From Paracidovorax wautersii (GTDB lineage: Bacteria > Pseudomonadota > Gammaproteobacteria > Burkholderiales > Burkholderiaceae_C), in assembly GCF_900113035.1 (NCBI RefSeq), contig NZ_FONX01000005.1:186001-250000 (forward strand): a stretch of 64,000 nt of DNA. Direction: 5' to 3'. The translations under genes and the position numbers were made by a program. The notes beneath the pieces were generated by a model that worked only from the letters and a program-made list of their open reading frames with translations, made no database searches and was not told the DNA's origin. Shown here one piece after another: positions 42,891 to 55,337 of the stretch. Numbering within the stretch: position 1 is the stretch's first letter; each line of letters opens with the position of its first letter.

Positions 42891-44396
42891 CTAGCGCGCC
42901 GCCAGCGACTTGTAGACGCCGCAGCCCAGATAGGCGTCGTCCACCAGCTGCACGAACGACATCTTGGTCTGCACCTGGCCGGTGGCCGGGTTGGTGATGC
43001 CGTATTCCACCCAGCCCGGCCCGCGTGCGCACTGCTGGGCTATGGCCTGGATCAGGCCCTCGCCGTCGATGCCCGGAATGTCCTGCACCCGCGTGCCGAC
43101 CTTGGCGGGGTTGCCGCCGAAGGCGCGATAGGCCCCGCTCGCATCGAGCACGAAGACGTACATGTCGCGGTCGTGGAATGGCTGTGCCGGGTCGGTCACG
43201 GTGCGCAGGAACCCTTCGGCCGTGGTGCCGCGCCGCGCCGCCACCGCCCGCGCGACCAGGGCCATGGCCTCGTCGGCCGTGCCCTGCTGCAGGCGAAAGG
43301 CCTGCACCGCCTGGCTCAGCGTGGCCGCCCGCTCCTGCAGCGATTCGGCCTGCTCCACGGCCACACCCACCATCTGCGCGTTGCGCTGGGTGATCTGGTC
43401 GAGCTGCTGCACCGCCGCGCTGATCTCGCGCAGGCCGGTGCTCTGCTGGGCGCCGGACTGGGAAATCTCGGTCACGCTCGACGCCACCGCACGGATGCCG
43501 CCGGCCACGCCGGCAATGCCCTCGCCCGCGCCGCGGATCAGCCCGGCGCTGGCTTCCACCTGCCGGACCGAGTCGCCGATCAGCACGCGGATCTCGCGCG
43601 CCGCCTCGGCAGAGCGGCCCGCCAGGCTACGCACCTCGGAGGCCACCACCGCGAAGCCCCGCCCCTGCTCGCCGGCCCGCGCAGCCTCCACGGCCGCGTT
43701 GAGCGCGAGGATGTTGGTCTGGAACGCGATGCCATCGATCACGCCGATGATCTCGTTCATGCGCCGCGCGCCCTGCTGGATGGCCTGCACCGAGGCCACA
43801 GCCTCCTCCATGGCCGCCACGCCCGCATCGGCGGCCTGCCGCACGCTGGCGGCACGGCCATCGGCGCTGCCGGCCGTCTGGGCATTGGTGTTCACGGCGG
43901 AGGAAAGCTGCTCCACGCTGGCGGCCGTCTGCTCCAGGTTCGCGGCCTGCTGCTCGGTGCGGTCGGCCAGCTCGCGGCTATCGGCCGCGAGGCTTTCGCC
44001 GGCGTGCGAGACCAGAGCCGCGTTGCTGCGGATGTCGGCCACCATGGCCGAGAGGGTCAGCACCATGCGGTCCAGCTGCCCGCCCAGCTGGGCCAGTTCG
44101 TCACGGCCCTGCATGCCCGAACGCGCGCACAGGTCGCCCTGCGCCGTGCGCTCGGCCAGCCGCAGCAGATGGCCCAGGTCGGCCGACAGGCTGGCATGCA
44201 GCGCCCAGGCCATGTAGGCCACGGCGACGATGCCCACTGCCGCAGCCAAGGCGACCACACCGGCGCCGCTGCCTTGCAGCGCGGCGAGCGCCAGCAGAGC
44301 CAGCACCGCGAGCAAGGCCAGCGAGGCCACCTTCACGGACAGGCTGCACCGGCGCAGCAGGCCCGTGGCCGGACGGATCAAGAAAGACTCGGACAT
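42891..44396 (-). CDS. methyl-accepting chemotaxis protein with C-terminal Cache-like sensor
   Basis: The 501-residue product has two adjacent membrane segments at about 22-70 with almost no periplasmic loop. A HAMP-like linker and a full MCP signalling hairpin follow (tip [20 protein letters not shown]-type block, [18 protein letters not shown], then [20 protein letters not shown]). A C-terminal domain of about 110 residues has the Cache-like pattern [32 protein letters not shown] and [16 protein letters not shown]. So the sensor is after the signalling domain and cytoplasmic. It is divergent from dapC. The ligand is not known. Confidence 0.88.
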   Translation of the reverse strand: MSESFLIRPATGLLRRCSLSVKVASLALLAVLALLALAALQGSGAGVVALAAAVGIVAVAYMAWALHASLSADLGHLLRLAERTAQGDLCARSGMQGRDELAQLGGQLDRMVLTLSAMVADIRSNAALVSHAGESLAADSRELADRTEQQAANLEQTAASVEQLSSAVNTNAQTAGSADGRAASVRQAADAGVAAMEEAVASVQAIQQGARRMNEIIGVIDGIAFQTNILALNAAVEAARAGEQGRGFAVVASEVRSLAGRSAEAAREIRVLIGDSVRQVEASAGLIRGAGEGIAGVAGGIRAVASSVTEISQSGAQQSTGLREISAAVQQLDQITQRNAQMVGVAVEQAESLQERAATLSQAVQAFRLQQGTADEAMALVARAVAARRGTTAEGFLRTVTDPAQPFHDRDMYVFVLDASGAYRAFGGNPAKVGTRVQDIPGIDGEGLIQAIAQQCARGPGWVEYGITNPATGQVQTKMSFVQLVDDAYLGCGVYKSLAAR

Positions 44397-44652
44397 CTGC
44401 TCCTCCCCTGGATTTCCATGGCGCGCGGCTCCTGCGCTGCCATGCAGCGGTTTGTTGTGGTGTGCATTTTTCGGTTTCCCATCCGGGTACAGGCCGGGCG
44501 TTAAAGAATGTAACGGCTGGCGCCGCGGCAGACCAGCGGGAAAATCAGGCTTTCCGCCATTTCATCGGCTGGCCACGTTACGCGCAACGCACGCAGGGGC
44601 TGCTGCGTCACTGCCGATGGCTGCGGCAGGCCCTGGACCATAATCGCCACCC

Positions 44653-45855
44653 ATGAATCCCCTGCTTTCCGAATTGCAGCCGTATCCGTTCGAGCGGCTG
44701 CGCCAGCTGTTCGCAGGCGTCAGCCTGCCCAGCGCCCATAGCCCCATCAGCCTCGGCATGGGCGAGCCGCGCCACCCGACCCCGGCCTTCATCAAGGAGG
44801 CGCTCACGGCCAGCCTGGACGGCCTGGCCAGCTACCCCGCCACCGCCGGGGAGCCCCGCCTGCGCAACGCCTGCGCCGCGTGGCTGCAGCGCCGCTACGG
44901 CGTGACGGTGGATGCCGCCGCGCACGTGCTGCCGGTGAACGGTTCGCGCGAGGCGCTGTTCGCCTTCGCCCAGACCGTGATCGACCCGACGCGCGCCGGC
45001 GCCACCGTGGTCTGCCCCAACCCTTTCTATCAGATCTACGAAGGCGCGGCCCTGCTGTCGGGCGCCCAGCCCTACTACGCGCCCAGCGACCCGGCCCGCA
45101 ACTTCGCGGTGGACTGGGACGCCGTGCCCGAAGAGGTCTGGAACAGGACGCAGCTGCTCTTCGTCTGCTCGCCGGGCAACCCCACGGGCGCGGTGATGCC
45201 GCTGGACGAGTGGCGCAAGCTCTTCGAGCTGAGCGACCGCTACGGCTTCGTCATCGCCTCGGACGAGTGCTACAGCGAGATCTACTTCCAGGGCGAACCA
45301 CCCCTCGGCGGCCTCGAAGCCGCAGCCAAGCTGGGCCGGACCGATTTCCGCCGGCTGGTGTCGTTCACCAGCCTGTCCAAGCGCAGCAACGTGCCGGGCC
45401 TGCGCAGCGGCTTCGTCGCGGGCGACGCGGCGCTGATCCAGGCCTTTTTGCTCTACCGCACCTATCACGGCAGCGCCATGGGCCCGGCCGTGCAGGGCGC
45501 GAGCGTGGCCGCGTGGAGCGACGAAGAGCACGTGGTGGAAAACCGCACGCTCTACCGCAAGAAGTTCGCACAGGTCACCCCGCTGCTGGCAGGCGTGATG
45601 GATGTCAAGCTGCCCGACGCCGGCTTCTACCTCTGGGCCAAAGTGCCCGATGCGCTCGGCATGACCGATGCGGACTTCGCCCGTGAGCTGCTGGCTCAAT
45701 ACAATGTCACCGTGCTGCCGGGCAGCTATCTGGCCCGCGAGGCCGGCGGCTTCAACCCCGGTGCGCAGCGCCTGCGCATGGCCCTGGTGGCCAACGCCGA
45801 GGAATGCGTCGAGGCCGCGCTGCGCATCGTGCAGTTCATCCGGTCGCGGACCTGA
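44653..45855 (+). CDS. dapC: succinyldiaminopimelate transaminase
   Basis: The 400-residue fold-type I PLP enzyme makes N-succinyl-LL-diaminopimelate in lysine and cell-wall synthesis. It has NGSREALFAFAQ, CPNPFYQIYEGAAL, CSPGNPTGAVMP, SDECYSEIYF, and the PLP Lys in SFTSLSKRSNVPGLRSGF. MNPLLSELQPYPFERL is a DapC start. The neighbouring dapD and dapE confirm the pathway and separate it from other aspartate-type transaminases. The spacer to dapD is 90 bp and pyrimidine-rich. Confidence 0.95.
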   Translation: MNPLLSELQPYPFERLRQLFAGVSLPSAHSPISLGMGEPRHPTPAFIKEALTASLDGLASYPATAGEPRLRNACAAWLQRRYGVTVDAAAHVLPVNGSREALFAFAQTVIDPTRAGATVVCPNPFYQIYEGAALLSGAQPYYAPSDPARNFAVDWDAVPEEVWNRTQLLFVCSPGNPTGAVMPLDEWRKLFELSDRYGFVIASDECYSEIYFQGEPPLGGLEAAAKLGRTDFRRLVSFTSLSKRSNVPGLRSGFVAGDAALIQAFLLYRTYHGSAMGPAVQGASVAAWSDEEHVVENRTLYRKKFAQVTPLLAGVMDVKLPDAGFYLWAKVPDALGMTDADFARELLAQYNVTVLPGSYLAREAGGFNPGAQRLRMALVANAEECVEAALRIVQFIRSRT

Positions 45856-45945
45856 AGATGGGCGCCCCAGGCGCCTGCTTCATTCCCTTCGCACTCACCG
45901 TTTTCCCTTTCTTTCCTCCTTACTCTTCCTTCTCTCCTTCCTGCC

Positions 45946-46770
45946 ATGACACAACAACTGCAGACCCTGATCGACAACGCCTGGGACAACCGCGCCAGCC
46001 TCTCGCCGTCCGCCGCGCCCAAGGAAGTGGTCGATGCCGTGGAGCACGTCATCGCCGAGCTGAACAACGGCAAGCTGCGCGTGGCCACCCGCGAAGGCGT
46101 CGGCCAGTGGACCGTGCATCAGTGGATCAAGAAGGCCGTGCTGCTGTCCTTCCGCCTGAAGGACAACGAACTCATGAAGGCCGGCGACCTCGGCTTCTTC
46201 GACAAGGTGCCCACCAAGTTCGCCCACCTGTCGGCCGACGAGATGGCCGCCACCGGCGTGCGCGTGGTGCCCCCGGCCGTGGCCCGCCGCGGCAGCTACA
46301 TCGCGCGCGGCGCGATCCTGATGCCCAGCTACGTGAACATCGGCGCCTACGTGGACGAAGGCACCATGGTCGATACCTGGGCCACCGTCGGCTCCTGCGC
46401 GCAAGTGGGCAAGCATGTCCACCTCTCGGGCGGCGTGGGCCTGGGCGGCGTGCTGGAACCCCTGCAGGCCAACCCGACCATCATCGAAGACAACTGCTTC
46501 ATCGGCGCGCGGTCCGAGATCGTCGAAGGCGTGATCGTCGAAGAGAACTCCGTCATCTCGATGGGCGTCTACATCGGCCAGAGCACTCCCATCTACGACC
46601 GCGCCACGGGCGAGACCACCTTCGGCCGCGTGCCCGCAGGCTCCGTGGTGGTGAGCGGCAGCCTGCCCAAGGACGGTGGCCGCTACAGCATGTACGCCGC
46701 CATCATCGTGAAGAAGGTGGACGCCAAGACGCGCTCCACCACCAGCCTGAACGACCTGCTGCGCGACTGA
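45946..46770 (+). CDS. dapD: 2,3,4,5-tetrahydropyridine-2,6-dicarboxylate N-succinyltransferase
   Basis: The 274-residue product is the exact family length. It transfers succinate from succinyl-CoA to tetrahydrodipicolinate. The N-terminal helical part has [14 protein letters not shown], then a left-handed beta-helix with hexapeptide repeats ([22 protein letters not shown] split into [39 protein letters not shown]). The C-terminal block is [16 protein letters not shown]. It sits between dapC and a pilU-like ATPase. Confidence 0.97.
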   Translation: MTQQLQTLIDNAWDNRASLSPSAAPKEVVDAVEHVIAELNNGKLRVATREGVGQWTVHQWIKKAVLLSFRLKDNELMKAGDLGFFDKVPTKFAHLSADEMAATGVRVVPPAVARRGSYIARGAILMPSYVNIGAYVDEGTMVDTWATVGSCAQVGKHVHLSGGVGLGGVLEPLQANPTIIEDNCFIGARSEIVEGVIVEENSVISMGVYIGQSTPIYDRATGETTFGRVPAGSVVVSGSLPKDGGRYSMYAAIIVKKVDAKTRSTTSLNDLLRD

Positions 46771-46838
46771 TCGATCCCGGTCACGGCGCGCCCCTTTCGG
46801 CCGGCCCCGCAACCCTTGCGACGCAAAGAAGCAGCACC

Positions 46839-50198
<3,360 letters not shown>

Positions 50199-50202
<4 letters not shown>

Positions 50203-50288
50203 TGGCCACCGCAGCAGCCACCATTCGCCCCACCCGCAGCGCGCCCCAGGCCCGCGACGAGTGGTGCCGGCTGCTGGCCATCGCCTGA
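50199..50288 (+). CDS. possible 29-residue ORF overlapping the prmB stop
   Basis: ATG 50199 overlaps the prmB TGA (ATGA), and the frame runs 29 codons to TGA 50288. The product starts MMATAAATIRPTRSAPQAR and ends WCRLLAIA. Coupling makes translation possible, but there is no own ribosome-binding site and no family, so it may be incidental or the remnant of a longer gene. Confidence 0.25.
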
Positions 50289-50441
50289 GCGGGCGCGGCC
50301 CCAGCACCGCGCCGCCCACTTTTTGCAAGCCCGCGCCCCGACCGGGGCCGGCGTGCCCGCCCGCTCCTTTTTTTGAATCCAGCCGCCCGGCCCTGCCCCG
50401 GGCGCCTTCGGCATCGATGGATGCCCAGCAAAGCTTTTTCC

Positions 50442-52496
50442 ATGATCACACTCAAGAACGTCACCCTGCGCCGCAGCGCCAAGGTCCTGCTCGACAACGT
50501 TTCGGCCACCATCAACCCCGGCGAGAAGGTCGGTCTGGTCGGCCGCAACGGCGCGGGCAAGTCCACGCTGTTCGCGCTCTTCAACCGCACGCTGCACGAA
50601 GACGGCGGCGACTTCTTCATTCCCCCGCAATGGCGCATGGCCCAGGTCGCGCAGAACATGCCCGAGACCTCGGAGAGCGCCACCGACTTCGTGCTGGCCG
50701 GCGACACCCGCCTGACCGAGCTGCGCGCCCAGCTGGCCGCCGCCGAGGCGGCCGACGACGGCATGGCCATCGCCCACGCCTACACAGACCTGGCCGACGC
50801 GGGCGACTACGACGCCACGGCGCGTGCGCAAGCGCTGATCCTGGGCCTGGGCTTCAAGTCCAGCGAGCTCGACAGCCCGGTGGACAGCTTCTCCGGCGGC
50901 TGGCGCATGCGCCTGCAGCTGGCGCGCGCGCTGATGTGCCCGAGCGACCTGCTGCTGCTCGACGAACCCACCAACCACTTGGACCTGGACGCGCTGGTCT
51001 GGCTGGAATCGTGGCTCAAGGGCTATGCCGGCACCATGATCGTCATCAGCCACGACCGCGAATTCCTCGACGCCGTGACCGATGTCACGCTGCACATCGA
51101 ACACGCCAAGCTCAACCGCTACGGCGCCAACTACAGCAAGTTCGAGGAAATGCGCGCCCTGCAGATGGAGCAGCAGCAGGCCGCCTTCTCCAAGCAGCAG
51201 GACAAGATCGCCCACCTGCAGAAGTTCATCGACCGCTTCAAGGCCAAGGCCAGCAAGGCCAAGCAGGCGCAGAGCCGCGTCAAGGCGCTGGAGCGCATGG
51301 AAAAGGTGGCGCCGCTGCTGGCCGAGGCCGAATTCACCTTCGAATTCAAGGAGCCGGGCCACATCCCCAACCCGATGATGTCCATCGACAACGCCTCGTT
51401 CGGCTACACGTCCGAGGACGAGAGCGCGCCGCCGAAGATCATCCTCACCGGCGTGAGCAAGTCGGTGATGGCCGGCCAGCGCATCGGCATCCTGGGCGCC
51501 AACGGCCAGGGCAAGTCCACCTTCGTGAAGACCGTGGCGCACGACATGAAGCCGCTGGCCGGCCAGATCATCGAAGGCAAGGGCCTGCGCATCGGCTACT
51601 TCGCCCAGCAGGAGCTGGACGTGCTGCGCCCGCAGGACACGCCGCTGGAGCACATGATCCGCCTGGCCAAGGAAATGGGCGCCGACGCCAAGCAGCCCTC
51701 GCGCGAGCAGGACCTGCGCAGCTACCTGGGCACCTTCAACTTCTCCGGCGACATGGTCAAGCAGGCCGTGGGCACCATGAGCGGCGGCGAAAAGGCCCGG
51801 CTGGTGCTGGCCATGATGGTCTGGCAGCGCCCCAACCTGCTGCTGCTGGACGAGCCCACCAACCACCTGGACCTCGCCACCCGCGAGGCCCTGGCCATGG
51901 CGCTCAACGAATTCGAAGGCACGCTGATGCTGGTCAGCCACGACCGGGCGCTGCTGCGCTCGGTCTGCGACGAGTTCTGGCTGGTCGGCCGCGGCGTGGT
52001 CGGCCCCTTCGACGGCGACCTGGACGACTACCAGCGCTACCTGCTCGACGAAGCCAAGCGCCTGCGCGAATTGGCCAAGTCGGCCGAAGCCGAGGCCGCC
52101 CGGGGGGCTGCCCAGGCCGCAGCCGCATCGGCCGCCGCGCCTGCTCCGGTGGCAGCTCCCGCCCCCGCGCCGGCCCCCGCTGCGCCGATCCCCAAGATGG
52201 TGCAAGGCGATTCGCGCGAGCAGCGCAAGCTGGGCGCCCAGGCCCGCCAGCAGCTGGCGGAGAAAACCCGGCCGCTCAAGCGCGAACTCGAACGCATCGA
52301 CCAGCGCCTGGCGGAGCTCGGCAAGGAAAAGGCCGCCCTCGAAGAACGCCTGAGCCAGCCCCTGCCGCCCTCTGAAATCGCCGAAGGCGGCCGGCGCCTG
52401 AAGGCCTGCGCGGACGAAACCGAAACGCTCGAAGAAAAGTGGCTGGATGTTTCAGGCCAGATCGAAGCGCTGCAATCGGCGGCCGGCGAGGCCTGA
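50442..52496 (+). CDS. ABC-F family ATPase (YheS/Uup-like)
   Basis: The 684-residue soluble product has two ABC domains and no membrane segment. Domain 1 has Walker A GRNGAGKST, signature FSGGWRMRLQLA and Walker B LLLLDEPTNHLD. A charged P-site linker helix pair follows (KQQDKIAHLQKFIDRFKAKA). Domain 2 has GANGQGKST, MSGGEKARLVLA and LLLLDEPTNHLD. The Ala/Pro-rich C-terminal linker (AAPAPVAAPAPAPAP) leads to a coiled coil (REQRKLGAQARQQLAEKTRP onward). This is the YheS-like layout of translation factors that act at the ribosomal E site. ATG 50442 gives the family start MITLKNVTLRR. Confidence 0.93.
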   Translation: MITLKNVTLRRSAKVLLDNVSATINPGEKVGLVGRNGAGKSTLFALFNRTLHEDGGDFFIPPQWRMAQVAQNMPETSESATDFVLAGDTRLTELRAQLAAAEAADDGMAIAHAYTDLADAGDYDATARAQALILGLGFKSSELDSPVDSFSGGWRMRLQLARALMCPSDLLLLDEPTNHLDLDALVWLESWLKGYAGTMIVISHDREFLDAVTDVTLHIEHAKLNRYGANYSKFEEMRALQMEQQQAAFSKQQDKIAHLQKFIDRFKAKASKAKQAQSRVKALERMEKVAPLLAEAEFTFEFKEPGHIPNPMMSIDNASFGYTSEDESAPPKIILTGVSKSVMAGQRIGILGANGQGKSTFVKTVAHDMKPLAGQIIEGKGLRIGYFAQQELDVLRPQDTPLEHMIRLAKEMGADAKQPSREQDLRSYLGTFNFSGDMVKQAVGTMSGGEKARLVLAMMVWQRPNLLLLDEPTNHLDLATREALAMALNEFEGTLMLVSHDRALLRSVCDEFWLVGRGVVGPFDGDLDDYQRYLLDEAKRLRELAKSAEAEAARGAAQAAAASAAAPAPVAAPAPAPAPAAPIPKMVQGDSREQRKLGAQARQQLAEKTRPLKRELERIDQRLAELGKEKAALEERLSQPLPPSEIAEGGRRLKACADETETLEEKWLDVSGQIEALQSAAGEA

Positions 52497-52509
52497 GCCG
52501 AATAAGTGG

Positions 52510-52566
52510 TGTTTTCTGCCTACAGCGCTTGATCCATAAGGGCTTGAAGCTCTTAAATCGATAGCG
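52510..52566 (-). repeat. dispersed repeat, copy C
   Basis: Read on the minus strand it starts TATCGATTTAAGAGCTTC, then AAGCCCTTATGGATCAAG, and ends GCGCTGTAGGCAGAAA. It is just downstream of the ABC-F gene. Confidence 0.7.
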
Positions 52567-52673
52567 AAAGAGCGCTGCACCAACTTGAATGACCAGCGCT
52601 GCAATTTCTTGCATGAACCTGTCAACGCCACCCCAAGCCGGTGCGTTGAAGGTCCATCAAGGAGTTTTTCAGC

Positions 52674-52745
52674 ATGAACACCACCATCCTGTCCGCCTGG
52701 CCCGAAGACGAACGCGACCGCAAGCGCGCACCGGCCCGTCTGTGA
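52674..52745 (+). CDS. 23-residue ORF with strong ribosome-binding site
   Basis: AAGGAG lies 9 bp before ATG 52674; 23 codons follow to TGA. The product begins MNTTILSAWPEDERDRKR and is charged. A terminator follows about 110 bp later, which would give a short transcript of the right layout for a small protein or a leader. No family is recognised; it is too short to judge by codon use. Confidence 0.35.
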   Translation: MNTTILSAWPEDERDRKRAPARL

Positions 52746-52854
52746 GCGGCGGCGCCCGCAGCGCCCCGGAACCGGCTTGAATGGGTCAAGCCCGAACAGT
52801 TCCCCGGCCCGCGCGTCACCCCCCTCTTCAGCCCCTCCACCCCATCACCGAAAC

Positions 52855-52880
52855 CTCGCCTGCCCAGGCGGGGTTTTTTC
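52855..52880 (+). terminator. Rho-independent terminator
   Basis: The stem CCTCGCCTG / CAGGCGGGG (one G-T pair) is followed by six T. It ends plus-strand transcripts from the ABC-F gene and the 23-codon ORF. Confidence 0.85.
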
Positions 52881-52927
52881 TTGCCCCCACGCCGGGCCGC
52901 CCCAGGCGCTCCAGCCCACGGCCCATG

Positions 52928-52954
52928 AAAAAGCCCCGCCAAGCGGGGCTTTTT
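52928..52954. terminator. bidirectional Rho-independent terminator
   Basis: The stem GCCCCGC / GCGGGGC with a CAA loop has five A before and five T after, so it reads as a terminator on both strands. On the minus strand it would end the phaB transcript. Confidence 0.85.
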
Positions 52955-52964
52955 GCTTTCCAAC

Positions 52965-52998
52965 GGCACCGATCCCTCTTGTGCGAGGGATCGGTGCC
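52965..52998. other. 14-bp perfect hairpin downstream of phaB
   Basis: The arms GGCACCGATCCCTC and GAGGGATCGGTGCC flank a six-base loop (TTGTGC). It lies 17 bp after the phaB stop and before the bidirectional terminator. No T run adjoins it; it may protect the phaB mRNA end. Confidence 0.75.
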
Positions 52999-53014
52999 GG
53001 GGTGGCTCACGCCA

Positions 53015-53752
53015 TCAGCCCATGTGCAGGCCGCCGTTGACGGAGAAGTCGGCGCCGGTGGCGTAGCCGCCCTCTTCCGAAGCCAGCCAGGCGATGATCG
53101 AGGCGATCTCGCTGGGTTCGCCCAGGCGCTTGACGGGCACCGTGGCCACGATCTTTTCCAGCACGTCGGGGCGGATGGCGCGGACCATGTCCGTGCCGAT
53201 GTAGCCCGGGCTCACGGTGTTCACCGTCACGCCCTTGGTGGCCAGCTCCTGCGCCAGCGCCATCGAGAAGCCGTGCATGCCGGCCTTGGCGGCCGAGTAG
53301 TTGGTCTGGCCGGCCTGGCCCTTGGCACCGTTCACGCTGCTGATGTTGATGATGCGGCCCCAGCCCTTTTCGACCATGTCGCCCACGACCTGCTTGGTCA
53401 CGTTGAACATGCTGTTGAGGTTGGTTTCGATCACGGCGTCCCAGTCTTCGCGGGACATCTTCACGAACATGCGGTCGCGCGTGATGCCGGCGTTGTTCAC
53501 CAGCACATCGATGCTGCCGTGCTCGGCCTTGGCGGCCGAGAAGGCGGCGACGGTGGAATCCCAGTCACCCACGTTGCCCACCGAGGCGTAGAAGGTGAAG
53601 CCCAGTTCCTTCTGTTCGGCCAGCCACTTGGCGTGGTCACGCGTGGGGCCGCAGCCGGCAATGACCTTGAAGCCTTCCTTGTGCAGACGCTGGCAGATGG
53701 CCGTCCCGATGCCACCCATGCCGCCCGTCACGTATGCGATTTTTTGACTCAT
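53015..53752 (-). CDS. phaB: acetoacetyl-CoA reductase (NADPH)
   Basis: The 245-residue short-chain dehydrogenase reduces acetoacetyl-CoA to (R)-3-hydroxybutyryl-CoA for PHB synthesis. It has the nucleotide loop VTGGMGGIGTA, NNAGITRD, catalytic Ser in INISSVNG, and Tyr/Lys in NYSAAKAG; VSPGYIGTDMVRAI is typical of PhaB. FGFTF-like ELGFTFYASVGNVGD and QAGQTNYSAAKAGMHGF separate it from FabG. It is the last gene of the phaC-phaA-phaB series, 234 bp after phaA. Confidence 0.95.
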   Translation of the reverse strand: MSQKIAYVTGGMGGIGTAICQRLHKEGFKVIAGCGPTRDHAKWLAEQKELGFTFYASVGNVGDWDSTVAAFSAAKAEHGSIDVLVNNAGITRDRMFVKMSREDWDAVIETNLNSMFNVTKQVVGDMVEKGWGRIINISSVNGAKGQAGQTNYSAAKAGMHGFSMALAQELATKGVTVNTVSPGYIGTDMVRAIRPDVLEKIVATVPVKRLGEPSEIASIIAWLASEEGGYATGADFSVNGGLHMG

Positions 53753-53836
53753 TCGATATCCCCTTCGATCTATTGAAATCCGTTCTCACTCTAACCCGGG
53801 AAAAAGCGCCATTCCGCCTAGGAAAACACCGAGCGA

Positions 53837-53849
53837 TGCAATTAATGCA
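53837..53849. promoter_or_regulatory. TGCA-type dyad upstream of phaB
   Basis: TGCA and TGCA flank an ATTAA-type centre (13 bp, 11 matching in the dyad), 85 bp upstream of the phaB start. It could be an operator for a PHA regulator or a chance AT-rich dyad. The rest of the 234-bp phaA-phaB spacer has no ORF. Confidence 0.3.
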
Positions 53850-53986
53850 ACCGTCCTGATGCTTCCCGTGGCATGACCCCGCCGCCTGCGGCCGGCCCCG
53901 TGGGGTCGCCGGAAAGACCCGCCGGTTCAGCGCCGGCGGCATTCAAGAAGGCCAGGCGGTGGCGCGTCTTCCCGCCGGTGGTTCTC

Positions 53987-55165
53987 TCAGCGTTCGACCG
54001 CCAGCGACACGCCCATGCCGCCGCCGATGCACAGCGCAGCCAGGCCCTTCTTGGCGCCGCGGCGCTGCATTTCGTGCAGCAGCGTGACCAGCACGCGGCA
54101 GCCGGATGCGCCGATGGGGTGGCCGATGGCGATGGCGCCGCCATTCACGTTCACCTTGGCCGGGTCGATGCCCAGTTCCTTGTTCACGGCGCAGGCCTGG
54201 GCCGCGAAGGCTTCGTTCAGCTCGAACAGGTCCACGTCCTTGGCGTCCCAGCCGGCGCGCTTGAGCGCCTTGCGCGATGCGGGCACGGGGCCCATGCCCA
54301 TCGTGGCCGGGTCCAGGCCGCTGGTGCCGAAGCCGGCGATGCGCGCCAGGGGCGTGAGGCCCAGCTCGGCGGCCTTCTTGGCGCTCATCAGCACCACGGC
54401 GGCGGCGCCGTCATTGAGGCCCGAGGCATTGCCTGCGGTGACCGAGCCGGCCTTGTCGAAGGCCGGGCGCAGGCCGGCCAGGGCTTCGGCGCTGGTCTTG
54501 CGGTTCAGGTACTCGTCGGCGGCGAAGACGATCGGGTCGCCCTTCTTCTGCGGCAGCGTGACGGGCACGATCTCGTCCTTGAAGCGGCCGGCGTCCTGCG
54601 CGGCGGCGGCCTTCTGCTGGCTGCCGAGCGCCAGCGCGTCCTGCTGCTCACGGGTGATGCCGTGTTCCTTGGCCACGTTCTCGGCCGTGATGCCCATGTG
54701 GTACTGGTTATAGACGTCCCACAGGCCGTCCACGATCATGGTGTCCACCATCTTCCAGTCGCCCATGCGCTGGCCCTCGCGCGAGCCGTTGAGCACGTGG
54801 GGCGAGAGGCTCATGCTTTCCTGGCCGCCGGCCACCACGATCTCGGCATCGCCCGTGGCGATGGACTGGGCGCCCAGCATCACGGCCTTCAGGCCCGAGC
54901 CGCAGACGGCGTTGATGGTGAGCGCCGGCGTTTCCTTGGCGACGCCGGCCTTCATCATGGCCTGGCGGGCGGGGTTCTGGCCGACGCCGGCCGTCAGCAC
55001 CTGGCCCATGATGACTTCGCTGACCTGGTCCAGCGGCACCTTGGCGCGGGCGAGCGCTTCCTTGATGACGATGGCGCCCAGTTCGGTGGCCGGGGTCTTG
55101 GCGAGCGTGCCGCCGAACTTGCCGACAGGCGTGCGAACGGCGGAAACGATGACGATGTCTTCCAT
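53987..55165 (-). CDS. phaA: acetyl-CoA acetyltransferase (beta-ketothiolase)
   Basis: The 392-residue thiolase condenses two acetyl-CoA to acetoacetyl-CoA. The nucleophile Cys lies in [16 protein letters not shown] (near residue 89), [12 protein letters not shown] follows, the His is in [17 protein letters not shown], and the second Cys is in [11 protein letters not shown] near the C-terminus. Length and motifs match PhaA. It is 172 bp after phaC on the same strand and precedes phaB, giving the classical phaCAB order. Confidence 0.96.
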   Translation of the reverse strand: MEDIVIVSAVRTPVGKFGGTLAKTPATELGAIVIKEALARAKVPLDQVSEVIMGQVLTAGVGQNPARQAMMKAGVAKETPALTINAVCGSGLKAVMLGAQSIATGDAEIVVAGGQESMSLSPHVLNGSREGQRMGDWKMVDTMIVDGLWDVYNQYHMGITAENVAKEHGITREQQDALALGSQQKAAAAQDAGRFKDEIVPVTLPQKKGDPIVFAADEYLNRKTSAEALAGLRPAFDKAGSVTAGNASGLNDGAAAVVLMSAKKAAELGLTPLARIAGFGTSGLDPATMGMGPVPASRKALKRAGWDAKDVDLFELNEAFAAQACAVNKELGIDPAKVNVNGGAIAIGHPIGASGCRVLVTLLHEMQRRGAKKGLAALCIGGGMGVSLAVER

Positions 55166-55337
55166 GGCGATCCTCTATGAGTGGGTCTGTGGTTGGCGGA
55201 AATGCAAGGCGGGGAATGCGTTGTGAGCCGCGACGCCCGCCTTCGATGCGCTGGGTGCCGCACGGCGGCCGCGGCCGGCCGTGCGAGGGGTACGGTGGTG
55301 GTATGCCAGAGGGCGCTGCACGCGAGGTTGCGGCCGA

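Larger units (their letters stand above)
52497..53014. other. 518-bp spacer with repeat, short ORF, terminators and hairpin
   Basis: This is the longest gene-poor stretch of the window. In order it holds a dispersed repeat (52510-52566), two direct AGCGCTGCA copies (52571 and 52595), a 23-codon ORF with a strong ribosome-binding site, a plus-strand terminator, a bidirectional terminator and a 14-bp hairpin next to phaB. Each is listed separately. Confidence 0.8.
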
